Below the pieces are notes generated by a model that was not told where the DNA came from, did no database searches, and worked only from the letters and a program-made list of their open reading frames with translations. Below are positions 43,837 through 51,742 of a stretch of 64,000 nt of DNA, in pieces (the stretch's first letter is position 1; each line of letters starts with the position of its first letter). The stretch spans positions 124,001-188,000 of the forward strand of contig WJYM01000006.1 of the NCBI GenBank assembly GCA_009668205.1, given 5' to 3'. This DNA comes from Enterobacteriaceae bacterium RIT691 (GTDB taxonomy: Bacteria > Pseudomonadota > Gammaproteobacteria > Enterobacterales > Enterobacteriaceae). The position numbers and the translations under genes were made by a program.

Positions 43837-44061
43837 TTACTGCTCCAGGGCAGCCATTGCCAGCTCAGCGACGCTGAGGGGCGTCGAGATGGGGTCGTTA
43901 TTTTCGAGGAACCAGGCGGCTGAAAGCCCACACCATGCCACAATCCATTTCAGCAGCCGTTCCCGGCTCAGACCCGCTGCCTCGGTGACGATAGTTAACC
44001 GCTGTGCGAATATCGCCGGTTCAGTCGCTACGCGCGGGACGGGATGCGCCAGATCCGGATT
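43837..44061 (-). pseudogene. C-terminal remnant of a streptomycin-kinase-type aminoglycoside phosphotransferase
   Basis: A 74-codon minus-strand frame starting NPDLAHPVPRVATEPAIFA and ending VAELAMAALEQ before TAA. It contains QRLTIVTEAAGLSRERLLKW and IVAWCGLSAAWFLEN. This matches the C-terminal part of APH(6)/StrB-like kinases (their NPLxxPxLxxDPARL, RERLL and LSASWSLEDG pattern) as I recall them. The catalytic loop and nucleotide-binding domain are absent, and no matching sequence was found further upstream, so only the 3' end survives. It is a relic and confers nothing. It lies between the sulfur operon promoter side and the DUF1345 gene. Confidence 0.72.
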
Positions 44062-44167
44062 GGTGACTGCTTCCTTCCGGCGGCCAGATGTTTTCTGACT
44101 TTTCTACGCTGCCGGTTTTCATATTCTACAGTTAATTTATTCATTCTAAAGCCGATTGCGATGCTCT

Positions 44168-44827
44168 ATGCCTTCTACACTTTTTATGCGCTTCCAGGGA
44201 CGCTTCCTGCTGCTGATGTCCATCACCGCAGCGCTGATCACCTATTTTTTATTACCTGAACATTTGGGGACGCTGCAGCGGATATTGATCGGTTGGAACG
44301 TGCTGGCATGGCTCTATCTTGGGTGTCTGTGGTTGAAAATGTTGACCACCAAAGTGGCCGATATTCCACGGATTGCCCAGATACAGGATCAAAGTGCCAC
44401 GCTGGTGCTGATGCTGGTGATTTTAGCCTGTACCGCCAGCATTGTGACGATCCTCAGCGAACTCTCGGTGTTAAAGCATTTAACGGGGACGTCGCGCGCA
44501 TGGCACCTGGCCCTTACCGCATCAACGCTTATCGTCTCATGGTCGCTATTGCCCAGCGTTTTTGCCGTGCACTACGCCCATCGCCATTATCTGGACCAGA
44601 CTGATGACGTGACGCCGATGATTTTTCCAGACAAGCCGGATGATCCTGGCTACTGGGATTTCCTCTATTACGCGTTTACCATCGCGGTCGCCTCGCAAAC
44701 GGCAGACGTGGAAACGGGGAATACCGGCATGCGGCAAATCACCCTCCTGCAATCCGTCATCTCTTTTGTTTTTAACCTGATAATCCTCGGACTTTCCGTG
44801 AATGTGGGCGCGGGGTTGCTTAATTGA
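44168..44827 (+). CDS. DUF1345 integral membrane protein
   Basis: 219 residues with about five membrane helices. The family pattern VFAVHYAHRHYLDQ then PDDPGYWDFLYYAFTIAVASQTADVE is clear and identifies DUF1345. The two-helix segment with YYAFTIA and QTADV resembles ion-channel pore regions, but no function is established. The frame opens at a TTG (44156), and the ATG at 44168 is the likelier start, though neither has a strong ribosome-binding site. No partner gene is evident. Confidence 0.82.
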   Translation: MPSTLFMRFQGRFLLLMSITAALITYFLLPEHLGTLQRILIGWNVLAWLYLGCLWLKMLTTKVADIPRIAQIQDQSATLVLMLVILACTASIVTILSELSVLKHLTGTSRAWHLALTASTLIVSWSLLPSVFAVHYAHRHYLDQTDDVTPMIFPDKPDDPGYWDFLYYAFTIAVASQTADVETGNTGMRQITLLQSVISFVFNLIILGLSVNVGAGLLN

Positions 44828-44880
44828 GCTGTCGATGAAGGGGCTGACGCTAAGTGGAACGAGAATCTGTTTATTTAAAC

Positions 44881-45681
44881 CTACCCCAGAACATAAACAT
44901 CACCTGTTGCCGGAGAAACTGCTTCCGGCAACCACAAGCGGCCCCATTTACCAGTACAATGACAAGCCATTATTTTGTCGGGTTTGTGAAGGTGTAGAAA
45001 CTGTCTTACCTTCCAGAGCCTAAGGGGGGACGCGCAACGCAGATGAAAACCACCGAAAATGGCATGAATATGATTTATCCCAGTTATATTCTGGCAGTGA
45101 CGTACGATATCCATCAACCCGCGATGACCACAACCGATAAAAATGATCAGCCCAAAGTCGGATTTATAAATTAAAACCCCCTCATCTTTTACATAATCTG
45201 CTTTCATATTCTCACGACCGATAACACCATAAGCACGCGGTTTAGCTACAGGGATCTCTCCTGACCACATAAAACGTTTCCCAATATGTAGCGGAGCACT
45301 GCTGTACTCCATGCGAAAACGTAAATAATCATTATGTAATGATAATTTTTTTATTCTGGCGGTATAGCCTGAAAACCTTACTGCTGAGTATCGCTCATTC
45401 GCTACCATCGGATGACATATTATCCGACATGTATCAGGTATCCACGGAACACCGCCACAATGGTCATAGTGACCGTGGGAAAGTACAGCCGCGGTCAGAT
45501 TTGTCAAATCGACGCCCATTAAACCTGCGTTATGCATAAAGCTATCATCAGGGCCGGTATCAAACAGAATTGAATCATTTTCATCCTGTATCAACAGACT
45601 TAGTCCGGCTTTAGCACGCAGCAAGTTTTTAGATCCAGGCTTAAGTCGGTTTTCCAGCAGAACGCTGATGGTTATGGACAT
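44881..45681 (-). CDS. Metallo-beta-lactamase-fold hydrolase (COG1237 type)
   Basis: 266 residues. The metal-binding motif SHGHYDHCGG follows ILFDTGPDDSF. Further ligands are expected in FIGCGHRGLMDI and FGGFHL. This arrangement is typical of the dihydropterin-6-methyl-4-(ribofuranosyl)aminobenzene-phosphate synthase-related group (COG1237), whose bacterial members lack a known substrate. The frame opens at 45741, but the ATG at 45681 (MSITISVLLENRL) fits family starts and has AAAGAG upstream. Composition is more AT-rich than its neighbours, so it may be a later arrival. Confidence 0.8.
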   Translation of the reverse strand: MSITISVLLENRLKPGSKNLLRAKAGLSLLIQDENDSILFDTGPDDSFMHNAGLMGVDLTNLTAAVLSHGHYDHCGGVPWIPDTCRIICHPMVANERYSAVRFSGYTARIKKLSLHNDYLRFRMEYSSAPLHIGKRFMWSGEIPVAKPRAYGVIGRENMKADYVKDEGVLIYKSDFGLIIFIGCGHRGLMDIVRHCQNITGINHIHAIFGGFHLRCASPLRLWKVRQFLHLHKPDKIMACHCTGKWGRLWLPEAVSPATGDVYVLG

Positions 45682-45888
45682 GCTCGCTCTTTCCCTGAAG
45701 TGATTGTTACCGCCAGGCTGCGATAACGCTGTGATGCACACTCAAGAATACTCCCTTCCCGGGGTGGAACACGAATTATATACAGGCAGCTTTTGCTCAT
45801 CTTTGGAGCCAGGAGGAAACGCTGAATGATGAGATATTACCTGGCGTGAGGTTCCGTTCCACTGAGCATCAGACCCAATAAATGATGA

Positions 45889-45907
45889 AACCCGCTTAAC
45901 GCGGGTT
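45889..45907 (-). terminator. Terminator after the VOC gene
   Basis: AACCCGC and GCGGGTT form a seven-pair stem around TTAAC, 17 bases after the stop. On the minus strand TTTCATCATTTATT follows, only moderately T-rich. Confidence 0.6.
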
Positions 45908-45924
45908 CCGTAGAGAATCTGCCG

Positions 45925-46287
45925 TCACCAGGCTTTCGGTTCACGCAGCATATGGACAATGTTACAGGGACTCATTATCCAGCCCCCTTTGAAGTCAGCA
46001 GGCAGCGGTTCAACGGCATCACAGCGAACAATACCCGCGGCCTGGATCTGCTTTTCAGCCAGACCGAAGTCGTCGGTGAACAGTTCCAGCCACACCTCTG
46101 CCTGACTGAGCGCCGGTGCTTCGTCAATCCATAGCCGGTTTGGCCCCAGTTCAAAGCCTATCGCCGGGGATTTCTCTGTTATCTCCGGCAGACCCATACC
46201 GTGACGATAAAAATCGATGGTTTGCTGATACTGGTGCGTCGGCACCTTTACTGCGATATCGATACCACCTTTAATCTCAGCTTTCAT
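45925..46287 (-). CDS. VOC-superfamily (glyoxalase-like) protein
   Basis: 120 residues with the paired beta-alpha-beta-beta-beta modules of the vicinal oxygen chelate fold: IDIAVKVPTHQYQQTIDFYRHGMGLPEI, then IGFELGPNRLWIDEAP, VWLELFTDDFGLAEKQIQAAGI and a final WIMSPCNIVHMLREPKAW. Too few residues are conserved to tell a glyoxalase from a bleomycin-binding-type protein. It ends in a hairpin and is transcribed in the same direction as the S66 peptidase gene 33 bases upstream, so they may share a transcript. Confidence 0.78.
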   Translation of the reverse strand: MKAEIKGGIDIAVKVPTHQYQQTIDFYRHGMGLPEITEKSPAIGFELGPNRLWIDEAPALSQAEVWLELFTDDFGLAEKQIQAAGIVRCDAVEPLPADFKGGWIMSPCNIVHMLREPKAW

Positions 46288-46320
46288 GAGGCGTTATCTC
46301 GTCTGGTTTACCCTCGATGA

Positions 46321-47358
46321 TTATAGCTGCTGAAGAATTGACCCACCTTCTCTGGAAAATTCCACCTTCGCCAGCGCGCCGTTAACCAACGACATTTGTG
46401 GTGGGATGTGACCAATGTCCACGTCAACCAGCACGGGGATATTCAGGTCGCCGAGCGCCGAAAGCAGTGCGTCTTTATAGCTGTGCTTTGCGGGATCGTC
46501 AGTCTCTGGCCCCGCGTTTCTGCCAATCAGGATCCCGCGCAGATCGTTGAACCACCCCTGATAACGCAGGCTCAGTAATGCCCTTGTGAGCTCACAAGGC
46601 CCCATTTCTACATTTTCGAAATACAGAATCAGGCCTTCCGGGGCGCTTTTCGTCTGGAAACGCGGCAGGTTGCCGTAGCGTGTTCCGGCGATACGCGCGA
46701 GAATATCCAGGCATCCCCCTAACAAACGCCCCTTGAAGTGGCCCGCGGCGATCGCCGTATTCAGCGTTTTCCACTGGGTACGCGCGGTCAGCATAAAGCC
46801 CGCATCGGTGTGCGTACCCCATTGGTTTTCTGCCGTCTGAAATGCCAGGGAAGACTGTTGAACCACGGCACTCCCTCGTGGCGCTTCAACAACGGCCCAT
46901 ACCCCAGCCGTCGTTTCATCAAGCGATTTCGCCCCCAGATCCATCAGATTTGGGCCATGCAGCGTGGCCCAGCCTGCTAACGTTGTTAAGGGGAATTGGA
47001 AGGTCGTCAGGTCTGAAAATCCGACAAACCATTTGGGTTCGAGATGACGTAGCGCGCTGAAGTCCAGATGTTCCAACAGCTCCATGCCCAGATCGCCTCC
47101 CCACGGAGGCATAATGGCCCCGATCTGCGGATCGCGCAGGAAAGCCATCAATTCGTCCGCCCGGGTCTTTTTATCGGCGCTTTTGTTCTTATACTGAGTC
47201 CGCAGGCACTGGCCTTGCACGACCCGATAGCCTCTTGCTTCGAGATGTCCGATGGCCAGATCCAGACGAGGATGCAAATGCTCCGGCACGCCGGATGACG
47301 GCGCGGTGATGGCAATCGTATCCCCCGGAACCAGGGGGCGAGGGATGCGCAGAGTCAT
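46321..47358 (-). CDS. S66-family LD-carboxypeptidase / MccF-like serine peptidase
   Basis: 345 residues of the S66 family, which contains the cytosolic LD-carboxypeptidase LdcA (murein tetrapeptide recycling) and the microcin C immunity peptidase MccF. The N-terminal domain begins VPGDTIAITAPSSGVPEHL. The nucleophile Ser sits in FVGFSDLTTF, the catalytic Glu in LILYFENVEMGP and the His in DVDIGHIPPQMSLVNG. It is longer than LdcA (about 304) and matches MccF-type length. It might deacylate or degrade peptide-nucleotide toxins or muropeptides. No microcin genes are nearby. Confidence 0.86.
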   Translation of the reverse strand: MTLRIPRPLVPGDTIAITAPSSGVPEHLHPRLDLAIGHLEARGYRVVQGQCLRTQYKNKSADKKTRADELMAFLRDPQIGAIMPPWGGDLGMELLEHLDFSALRHLEPKWFVGFSDLTTFQFPLTTLAGWATLHGPNLMDLGAKSLDETTAGVWAVVEAPRGSAVVQQSSLAFQTAENQWGTHTDAGFMLTARTQWKTLNTAIAAGHFKGRLLGGCLDILARIAGTRYGNLPRFQTKSAPEGLILYFENVEMGPCELTRALLSLRYQGWFNDLRGILIGRNAGPETDDPAKHSYKDALLSALGDLNIPVLVDVDIGHIPPQMSLVNGALAKVEFSREGGSILQQL

Positions 47359-47421
47359 GAGTTAAGTCCTTATCGGCAAAGAAAAAAACATATCTCATCT
47401 CTCAACCGGCTGGCAATGCCT

Positions 47422-47709
47422 TTATACGCGTCGAACCTCAACCCCTTTCCAGAACGCAATATACCCGGCGATCTCTCCGGCAGCGGGCAGCGGCTCCGAA
47501 TAGTACCAGGCCGCATCGACATTCAGTGCACCGTTGACCTCAAGCGTGTAATAACTGGCGATGCCCTTCCATGGGCAGCGGCTGGTGGTCTTGCTGTCAC
47601 GGATAAACGCGCGGCGCAGCGACTGGGGCGGAAAATAATAGTTCCCTTCAACCACCCGCGTTTCATCCGATTCGGCAATGGTTTCACCGTTCCAGCTTGC
47701 TCTCATCAT
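47422..47709 (-). CDS. DUF427 domain protein
   Basis: 95 residues with the DUF427 pattern: RASWNGETIAESDETRVVEGNYYFP, then TTSRCPWKGIASYYTLEVNG and DAAWYYSEPLPAAGEIAGYIAFWKGVEV. Function of this small beta-rich family is unknown. Two ATGs are adjacent. AGGAG lies seven bases before the first, at 47709. It follows the msrA gene by 17 bases on the same strand and is probably co-transcribed with it. Confidence 0.88.
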   Translation of the reverse strand: MMRASWNGETIAESDETRVVEGNYYFPPQSLRRAFIRDSKTTSRCPWKGIASYYTLEVNGALNVDAAWYYSEPLPAAGEIAGYIAFWKGVEVRRV

Positions 47710-47726
47710 GGCTATTCTCCTGGAAA

Positions 47727-48407
47727 TTACCCTTTAACTAACGTGGGATCCGCGCGCCACAGCAGCGGAAACTCGGTTTTCAGCTGCTGTACTTTGGGCA
47801 GATCGTTGATAACGATATACGGGTAATTGGGATTATCATTCAGGAAATTCTGGTGATACTTTTCGGCGGGATAGAAATGGCCCCCGTCCTCAACGGTCGT
47901 CACCACCGGGGCACTAAAATAGTGTCCGGATCCCAGTTGAGCCAGATAGGCTCGGGCAATCTTGTCCTGCTCTTTACTCTGCGGGAAAAGAGCCGAACGG
48001 TATTGAGTCCCGTAATCCGGCCCCTGCTTATTCAGCTCGGTGGGATTGTGGGCGACGGAAAAGAAGACCTGCAGCAGTTGGCCGTAGGTTACGGTTGCAG
48101 GATCGTAGGTCACGCTGACTGACTCAGCATGGCCGGTCATTCCTGTACTGACGGTAGGATAATTGGCGGTTCTGGATTTCCCCCCGGCATAGCCGGAAAC
48201 CGCGTTCGTGACCCCTTTCACGTGCTGAAAAACGCCCTGAACGCCCCAGAAACAACCATCCGCAAAAATCGCCGTTTCGGTTTGCCCGGCTTTTGCGGTT
48301 TCATCTACGGCGGGGGCTGGCAGCATTACCCCCTCCGCCCAGACCGGAATCTGAACACCGAAGGCCGCTACCGCCATCACCAATAAGCAAGATTTACTGA
48401 GTTTCAT
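47727..48407 (-). CDS. msrA: Exported peptide-methionine (S)-S-oxide reductase MsrA
   Basis: 226 residues. A signal peptide (MKLSKSCLLVMAVAAFGVQI ... VWA) precedes an MsrA domain with the catalytic GCFWG motif (about residue 52), SGYAGG, the central GHAESVSVTYDP and GTQYRS. The domain reduces methionine-S-sulfoxide in oxidised proteins. E. coli MsrA is cytosolic, so a Sec signal implies periplasmic repair, and a periplasmic electron donor would be needed. A TTG six bases upstream is in frame, but GAGG spacing favours the ATG at 48407. DUF427 follows. Confidence 0.9.
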   Translation of the reverse strand: MKLSKSCLLVMAVAAFGVQIPVWAEGVMLPAPAVDETAKAGQTETAIFADGCFWGVQGVFQHVKGVTNAVSGYAGGKSRTANYPTVSTGMTGHAESVSVTYDPATVTYGQLLQVFFSVAHNPTELNKQGPDYGTQYRSALFPQSKEQDKIARAYLAQLGSGHYFSAPVVTTVEDGGHFYPAEKYHQNFLNDNPNYPYIVINDLPKVQQLKTEFPLLWRADPTLVKG

Positions 48408-48500
48408 CGTCAAAACCTCGGCAGGAGTCTTAGCATTGACTGTAGCGGGGAATTGCTTACGGGATCCTCACCGAAAGATCACTTTTTCGTGATAATTGCC

Positions 48501-49244
48501 CTATAACATTCCGGCGCCACCGGCCACCAACAGATCGGTGCCGACGACATACGCTGATTCGTCAGAGGCCAGATACACCGCGGCTTTAGCCAGTTCTGTT
48601 GTGGAGCCCAGGCGCCCTAGCGGCACCAGTTTGCGGATCTCCGCTTTCAGCGCCTCATCGGCATTGCCTGCCCCCAGTTTATTCAGCGCAGGGGTTTCGG
48701 TGGGGCCAGGGCTTAAGCTGTTCACCCGGATGCCTTTAACAAGCAGTTCTGCGGAAAGCGTTCGTGCCAGCGAGATCAATGCGGCTTTACTGGCAGCATA
48801 AACGCTGCTCAGGGGCAGCCCAATTCGGGCGCTGACTGAACCGCAAAGGATCACTGAAGACGGATTGCTTAGCAGCGGCTGTAGGGCCTGAATCAGGAAC
48901 AGCGGGCCTTTGAGATTGGTGTTCATTACCCGGTCGTAGCTGGCTTCATCCCAGGCTTCAAGCGGCTGATGCGTGACATCCCCGGCATTCGCAAACAGGA
49001 TATCCAGACGTGGCCATTGTTCCTGCAATAATGCTGCAAGCGGCTGCTGGTGGGTGATGTCACCGGCATCACTGTGAATCGCCAGGACATCGCCCAACTG
49101 CGCTTTCGCCGCCGCCAATGCCTGTTCATTTCTGCCCGTGATGGCGACCGTTGCGCCTTCCAGCAGGAACTGACGCGCCGTTTCTAATCCGATACCGCTT
49201 GTCCCACCGGTAATTAATGCAAATTTTCCGTCGAGTCGACCCAT
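48501..49244 (-). CDS. Short-chain dehydrogenase/reductase
   Basis: 247 residues of the classical SDR type. The cofactor motif TGGTSGIG is at 12-19, NAG in LFANAGDVTH, the catalytic Ser in CGSVSARIG and the catalytic YAASK. The ending YVVGTDLLVAGGAGML is typical. A GRN segment after the second strand suggests NADPH preference. AGAGGAAATC precedes the ATG at 49244. It is divergent from an HxlR regulator, with a clear operator between them, so it is probably induced by an aldehyde or quinone-type stress. Substrate unknown. Confidence 0.92.
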   Translation of the reverse strand: MGRLDGKFALITGGTSGIGLETARQFLLEGATVAITGRNEQALAAAKAQLGDVLAIHSDAGDITHQQPLAALLQEQWPRLDILFANAGDVTHQPLEAWDEASYDRVMNTNLKGPLFLIQALQPLLSNPSSVILCGSVSARIGLPLSSVYAASKAALISLARTLSAELLVKGIRVNSLSPGPTETPALNKLGAGNADEALKAEIRKLVPLGRLGSTTELAKAAVYLASDESAYVVGTDLLVAGGAGML

Positions 49245-49288
49245 GATTTCCTCTCTCACTCTATTCAGGAGACGCCATTATTTTCACA

Positions 49289-49340
49289 ATAGTATCTTTT
49301 GGAAAGTAGGCACCATTTGGATACTATGGCACCTTATGGA
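49289..49340. promoter_or_regulatory. Operator in the SDR/hxlR interval
   Basis: ATAGTATC (49289-49296) and GATACTAT (49320-49327) are a perfect inverted repeat. A direct repeat GGCACC(A/T)T(T/A)TGGA occurs at 49309-49321 and 49328-49340, 19 bases apart. Both lie between the divergent SDR and hxlR genes, the expected binding place for the HxlR protein. Confidence 0.7.
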
Positions 49341-49366
49341 ATGCATTAGCTGCTTTTGGGGGTTTT

Positions 49367-49714
49367 ATGGCGAATAAAAATGTTGCCCTTCCTGCTGCTG
49401 ACCAGGGGTGCCCGATGGTGCAGTTCGTCAGTTTAATTGCGGGCAAATGGGCGATACCGATTCTCTATCGCCTGATGGTTCTTGACGTGCCGGTGCGCTT
49501 TAGCGAACTGCAGCGCGCGGTGAGCCCCATCACGCAAAAAGAGCTCACTCGCCAGCTGCGTCAGTTTGAGGCGCGTGGATTGATCACTCGCGAGGTTTAT
49601 GCGGAAGTTCCGCCAAGAGTCGAATACCAGATTACGGCATTAGGAAAATCGTTAAGGCCTACGCTGGATTCGCTGGCGGACTGGATGCGGGTCAACGCCC
49701 ACGCGTTGGTGTAA
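49367..49714 (+). CDS. HxlR-family transcriptional regulator
   Basis: 115 residues, a winged-helix HxlR protein. CPMVQFVSLIAGKWAIPILYRLM has the family's Cys near residue 15, a redox or aldehyde sensor in several relatives. It is followed by RFSELQRAVSPITQKELTRQLRQFEARGLITREVYAEVPPRVEYQIT, the recognition helix and wing. The gene diverges from the SDR gene and most likely controls it. A bidirectional terminator follows. Confidence 0.92.
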   Translation: MANKNVALPAADQGCPMVQFVSLIAGKWAIPILYRLMVLDVPVRFSELQRAVSPITQKELTRQLRQFEARGLITREVYAEVPPRVEYQITALGKSLRPTLDSLADWMRVNAHALV

Positions 49715-49722
49715 GGCAGATT

Positions 49723-49747
49723 AAAAAAGGGCCCTGAGGCCCTTTTT
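49723..49747. terminator. Bidirectional terminator between hxlR and the aminotransferase gene
   Basis: GGGCC (49729-49733) pairs with GGCCC (49738-49742), flanked by six A on the left and five T on the right. It serves both converging genes. Confidence 0.9.
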
Positions 49748-49748
49748 C

Positions 49749-50933
49749 TTACAGTGCGGCTTTAAGCCGCTGCACGGCTTCGTGCAATTGTTCTTCCGTC
49801 GCCGTGGCGTAGGAGAAGCGCAGCGTTCTTTTATCTGCATGATCGCTGAAGAAAAATTCACCCGGCACGTACACCACGCCCTTTTCCAGCGTCTGCTTCA
49901 GCCACTGGGTGGTATCAAAATCGTAGCGGAACGTCGCCCACAGGAACATGCCCCCCTGTGGCTGGTTGAAGGTGATGTGCTCATCGAGCTCTTCCTTCAT
50001 AAAACGCGACAGCGCCAGGCATTTCTGCTTGTAGGCATCACGAATGAGCGCTATCTGCGGCTCCAGGCGTCCTGTGGCTAAATACGCCGCCACCAGTGAC
50101 TGGCTCAACGAGTTAGCGTGCAAATCTGTCGCCTGCTTGACGATCGCGACCTTCTGTTTCATCCACTCTGGCAGAACAATCCAGCCGATACGCAGGCCCG
50201 GTGCGAGAATTTTCGAGAACGTTGAGGTGTAGACAACGCTGTCGTGGTCGCCCATTTCCGCGGCGGTCTGGAACAGGGTTTTCTCACGCTCTTCCGTGAA
50301 GCTGATCGCACCGTACGGGTCATCTTCAATGATGACAAAATCATGCTTCGCGGCCAGTTTGACCAGCTTCTCACGGCGCTCTTTGCTGAGCGTGGTGCCA
50401 CTTGGGTTACCAAACGTCGGGACCAGGTAAACCGCTTTAATTTTCGTTGTCGCCAGCAGGTCTTCCAGCTCGTCGACGATCATCCCGTGCTCATCACTGC
50501 CCACCGATTTTACGCTGGCTTCCGTCAGGCTCAGGACTTGCAGAGTTGCCAGATAGGTTGGGCGTTCAACCACGAACACATCGCCCGGATTGGCCAGCGC
50601 GCGGATCAGAAGATCCAACGCCTGCTGGGAACCAGAAGTGATCAGCAGCTGATCGGTGTTGGTGGTGATCCCTCGCTGCTGGCACAAGTCAACCAGCTGT
50701 TCGCGTAGGCCGATATTGCCTTCTGTGAGTCCGTACTGGAACGCATCGTTAACATCCTGCGCCAGCACGTTGTGGGTGGCCTGCGCCAGCCCTTCTTTAT
50801 CGAACAATTCTGCGGATGGAATGCCGCCAGCCAGCGAAATAACGCCCGGCATTTTACTGTGCTTTAACAGTTCACGAATGGCGGAAGGTTGAAGTTGTTG
50901 GATGCGGTCTGCGAGGTGATAGCTCTTACTCAT
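49749..50933 (-). CDS. PLP-dependent class I/II aminotransferase
   Basis: 394 residues of fold-type I. ISLAGGIPSAELF is the N-terminal arm, TSGSQQALDLLIRALANPGD the cofactor phosphate region, EDDPYGAISF holds the Asp that contacts pyridoxal, and TFSKILAPGLRIGW holds the Schiff-base Lys. It resembles the 2-aminoadipate/aromatic aminotransferase group that also forms the C-domain of MocR proteins, but has no DNA-binding domain. The frame runs to 51062 and overlaps the methyltransferase end, but the ATG at 50933 (MSKSYHLADRIQQL) is the family-like start. Specificity unknown. Confidence 0.88.
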   Translation of the reverse strand: MSKSYHLADRIQQLQPSAIRELLKHSKMPGVISLAGGIPSAELFDKEGLAQATHNVLAQDVNDAFQYGLTEGNIGLREQLVDLCQQRGITTNTDQLLITSGSQQALDLLIRALANPGDVFVVERPTYLATLQVLSLTEASVKSVGSDEHGMIVDELEDLLATTKIKAVYLVPTFGNPSGTTLSKERREKLVKLAAKHDFVIIEDDPYGAISFTEEREKTLFQTAAEMGDHDSVVYTSTFSKILAPGLRIGWIVLPEWMKQKVAIVKQATDLHANSLSQSLVAAYLATGRLEPQIALIRDAYKQKCLALSRFMKEELDEHITFNQPQGGMFLWATFRYDFDTTQWLKQTLEKGVVYVPGEFFFSDHADKRTLRFSYATATEEQLHEAVQRLKAAL

Positions 50934-51009
50934 GGTGAACTCTCTGATTATATTTATTAGGAATATACATAGCGAACAAAGCAATACGCAACGGGTTTCT
51001 GTGGCATGT

Positions 51010-51621
51010 TTACTGACGCTGAGCCAGCCAAACGGTGCGACCGCCGCATGCAGGATCTTCATTCACCTGCGCCTGCACCACAAAGTCATACTGCGCAAGC
51101 CATTGACGATATTCCTCATTGCTCAGACTGGCGTGATACAGCGGTTGCCCAAGAAATTCGCCAATCGCTTCGCCATTGTCGGGGCCGCTGGTAAACATCA
51201 GAGCAGACCCCCGGTGGCTGTGTTGGTGGAAAATGGCGAACATCTTGCGCTGGTCACTGCGCGTCAGATGGAAAAAGCTGTCCCAGGCGAGCAGACCCTC
51301 GAAGGTTTTCCCCAGCGCCAGAGTCCGCATATCCTTTAAGTGCCACTCGCCTGCCGGAAATCGCGTCTGGCACTTCGCCAGCAGCGGTGGAGAGGTATCA
51401 ACGCCAGTGACACTGTAACCTTTTGAGAGACAATATTCGGCAATCGGATCCCCGCCACCACAGCCGAGGTCGAGGATTTTTCCCGCATCGGGAAGGCGTG
51501 TCAGAAAACGCTGCAACCACACCTGTTCAATACAGTTCCCCGCCCGCACGCTATCCCACGCTTCAGCGCCCTGCTGATAGAGTTCGATAATCTTCCCGGC
51601 GGATGAATGATCGTGTTCCAT
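51010..51621 (-). CDS. Class I SAM-dependent methyltransferase
   Basis: 203 residues with a Rossmann-type methyltransferase fold: motif I ILDLGCGGGDP (about 49-59), motif II YSVTGVDTSPPLLAKC and motif IV GLLAWDSFFHLT. The last third is typical of small-molecule methyltransferases. It lies 76 bases upstream of the aminotransferase gene on the same strand and is divergent from the TetA-like exporter gene. No substrate can be inferred. Confidence 0.85.
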   Translation of the reverse strand: MEHDHSSAGKIIELYQQGAEAWDSVRAGNCIEQVWLQRFLTRLPDAGKILDLGCGGGDPIAEYCLSKGYSVTGVDTSPPLLAKCQTRFPAGEWHLKDMRTLALGKTFEGLLAWDSFFHLTRSDQRKMFAIFHQHSHRGSALMFTSGPDNGEAIGEFLGQPLYHASLSNEEYRQWLAQYDFVVQAQVNEDPACGGRTVWLAQRQ

Positions 51622-51687
51622 TAACGTCTCCCTTCACTCTCGTTCGTGCCACGTTGACAACTGCAGAGCCATCGCTCACACTAAATG

Positions 51688-51717
51688 TGTACTGAGTACA
51701 TTTTTAATCTCAGTACA
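51688..51717. promoter_or_regulatory. TetR-type operator before the TetA-like exporter
   Basis: TGTACTGAG (51688-51696) and CTCAGTACA (51709-51717) are a perfect inverted repeat with a 12-base spacer, 26 bases before the MFS start. The first arm also forms a smaller palindrome, TGTACTGAGTACA. It is the likely target of the TetR protein encoded downstream. Confidence 0.72.
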
Positions 51718-51742
51718 GTTTACTTCCTTTCTGAGAACCATT

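Noticed and set aside
43772..44098. 108-codon plus-strand frame of Arg/Ser-rich composition
   Set aside because: The opposite strand carries the recognisable phosphotransferase remnant, and the plus frame is its shadow.
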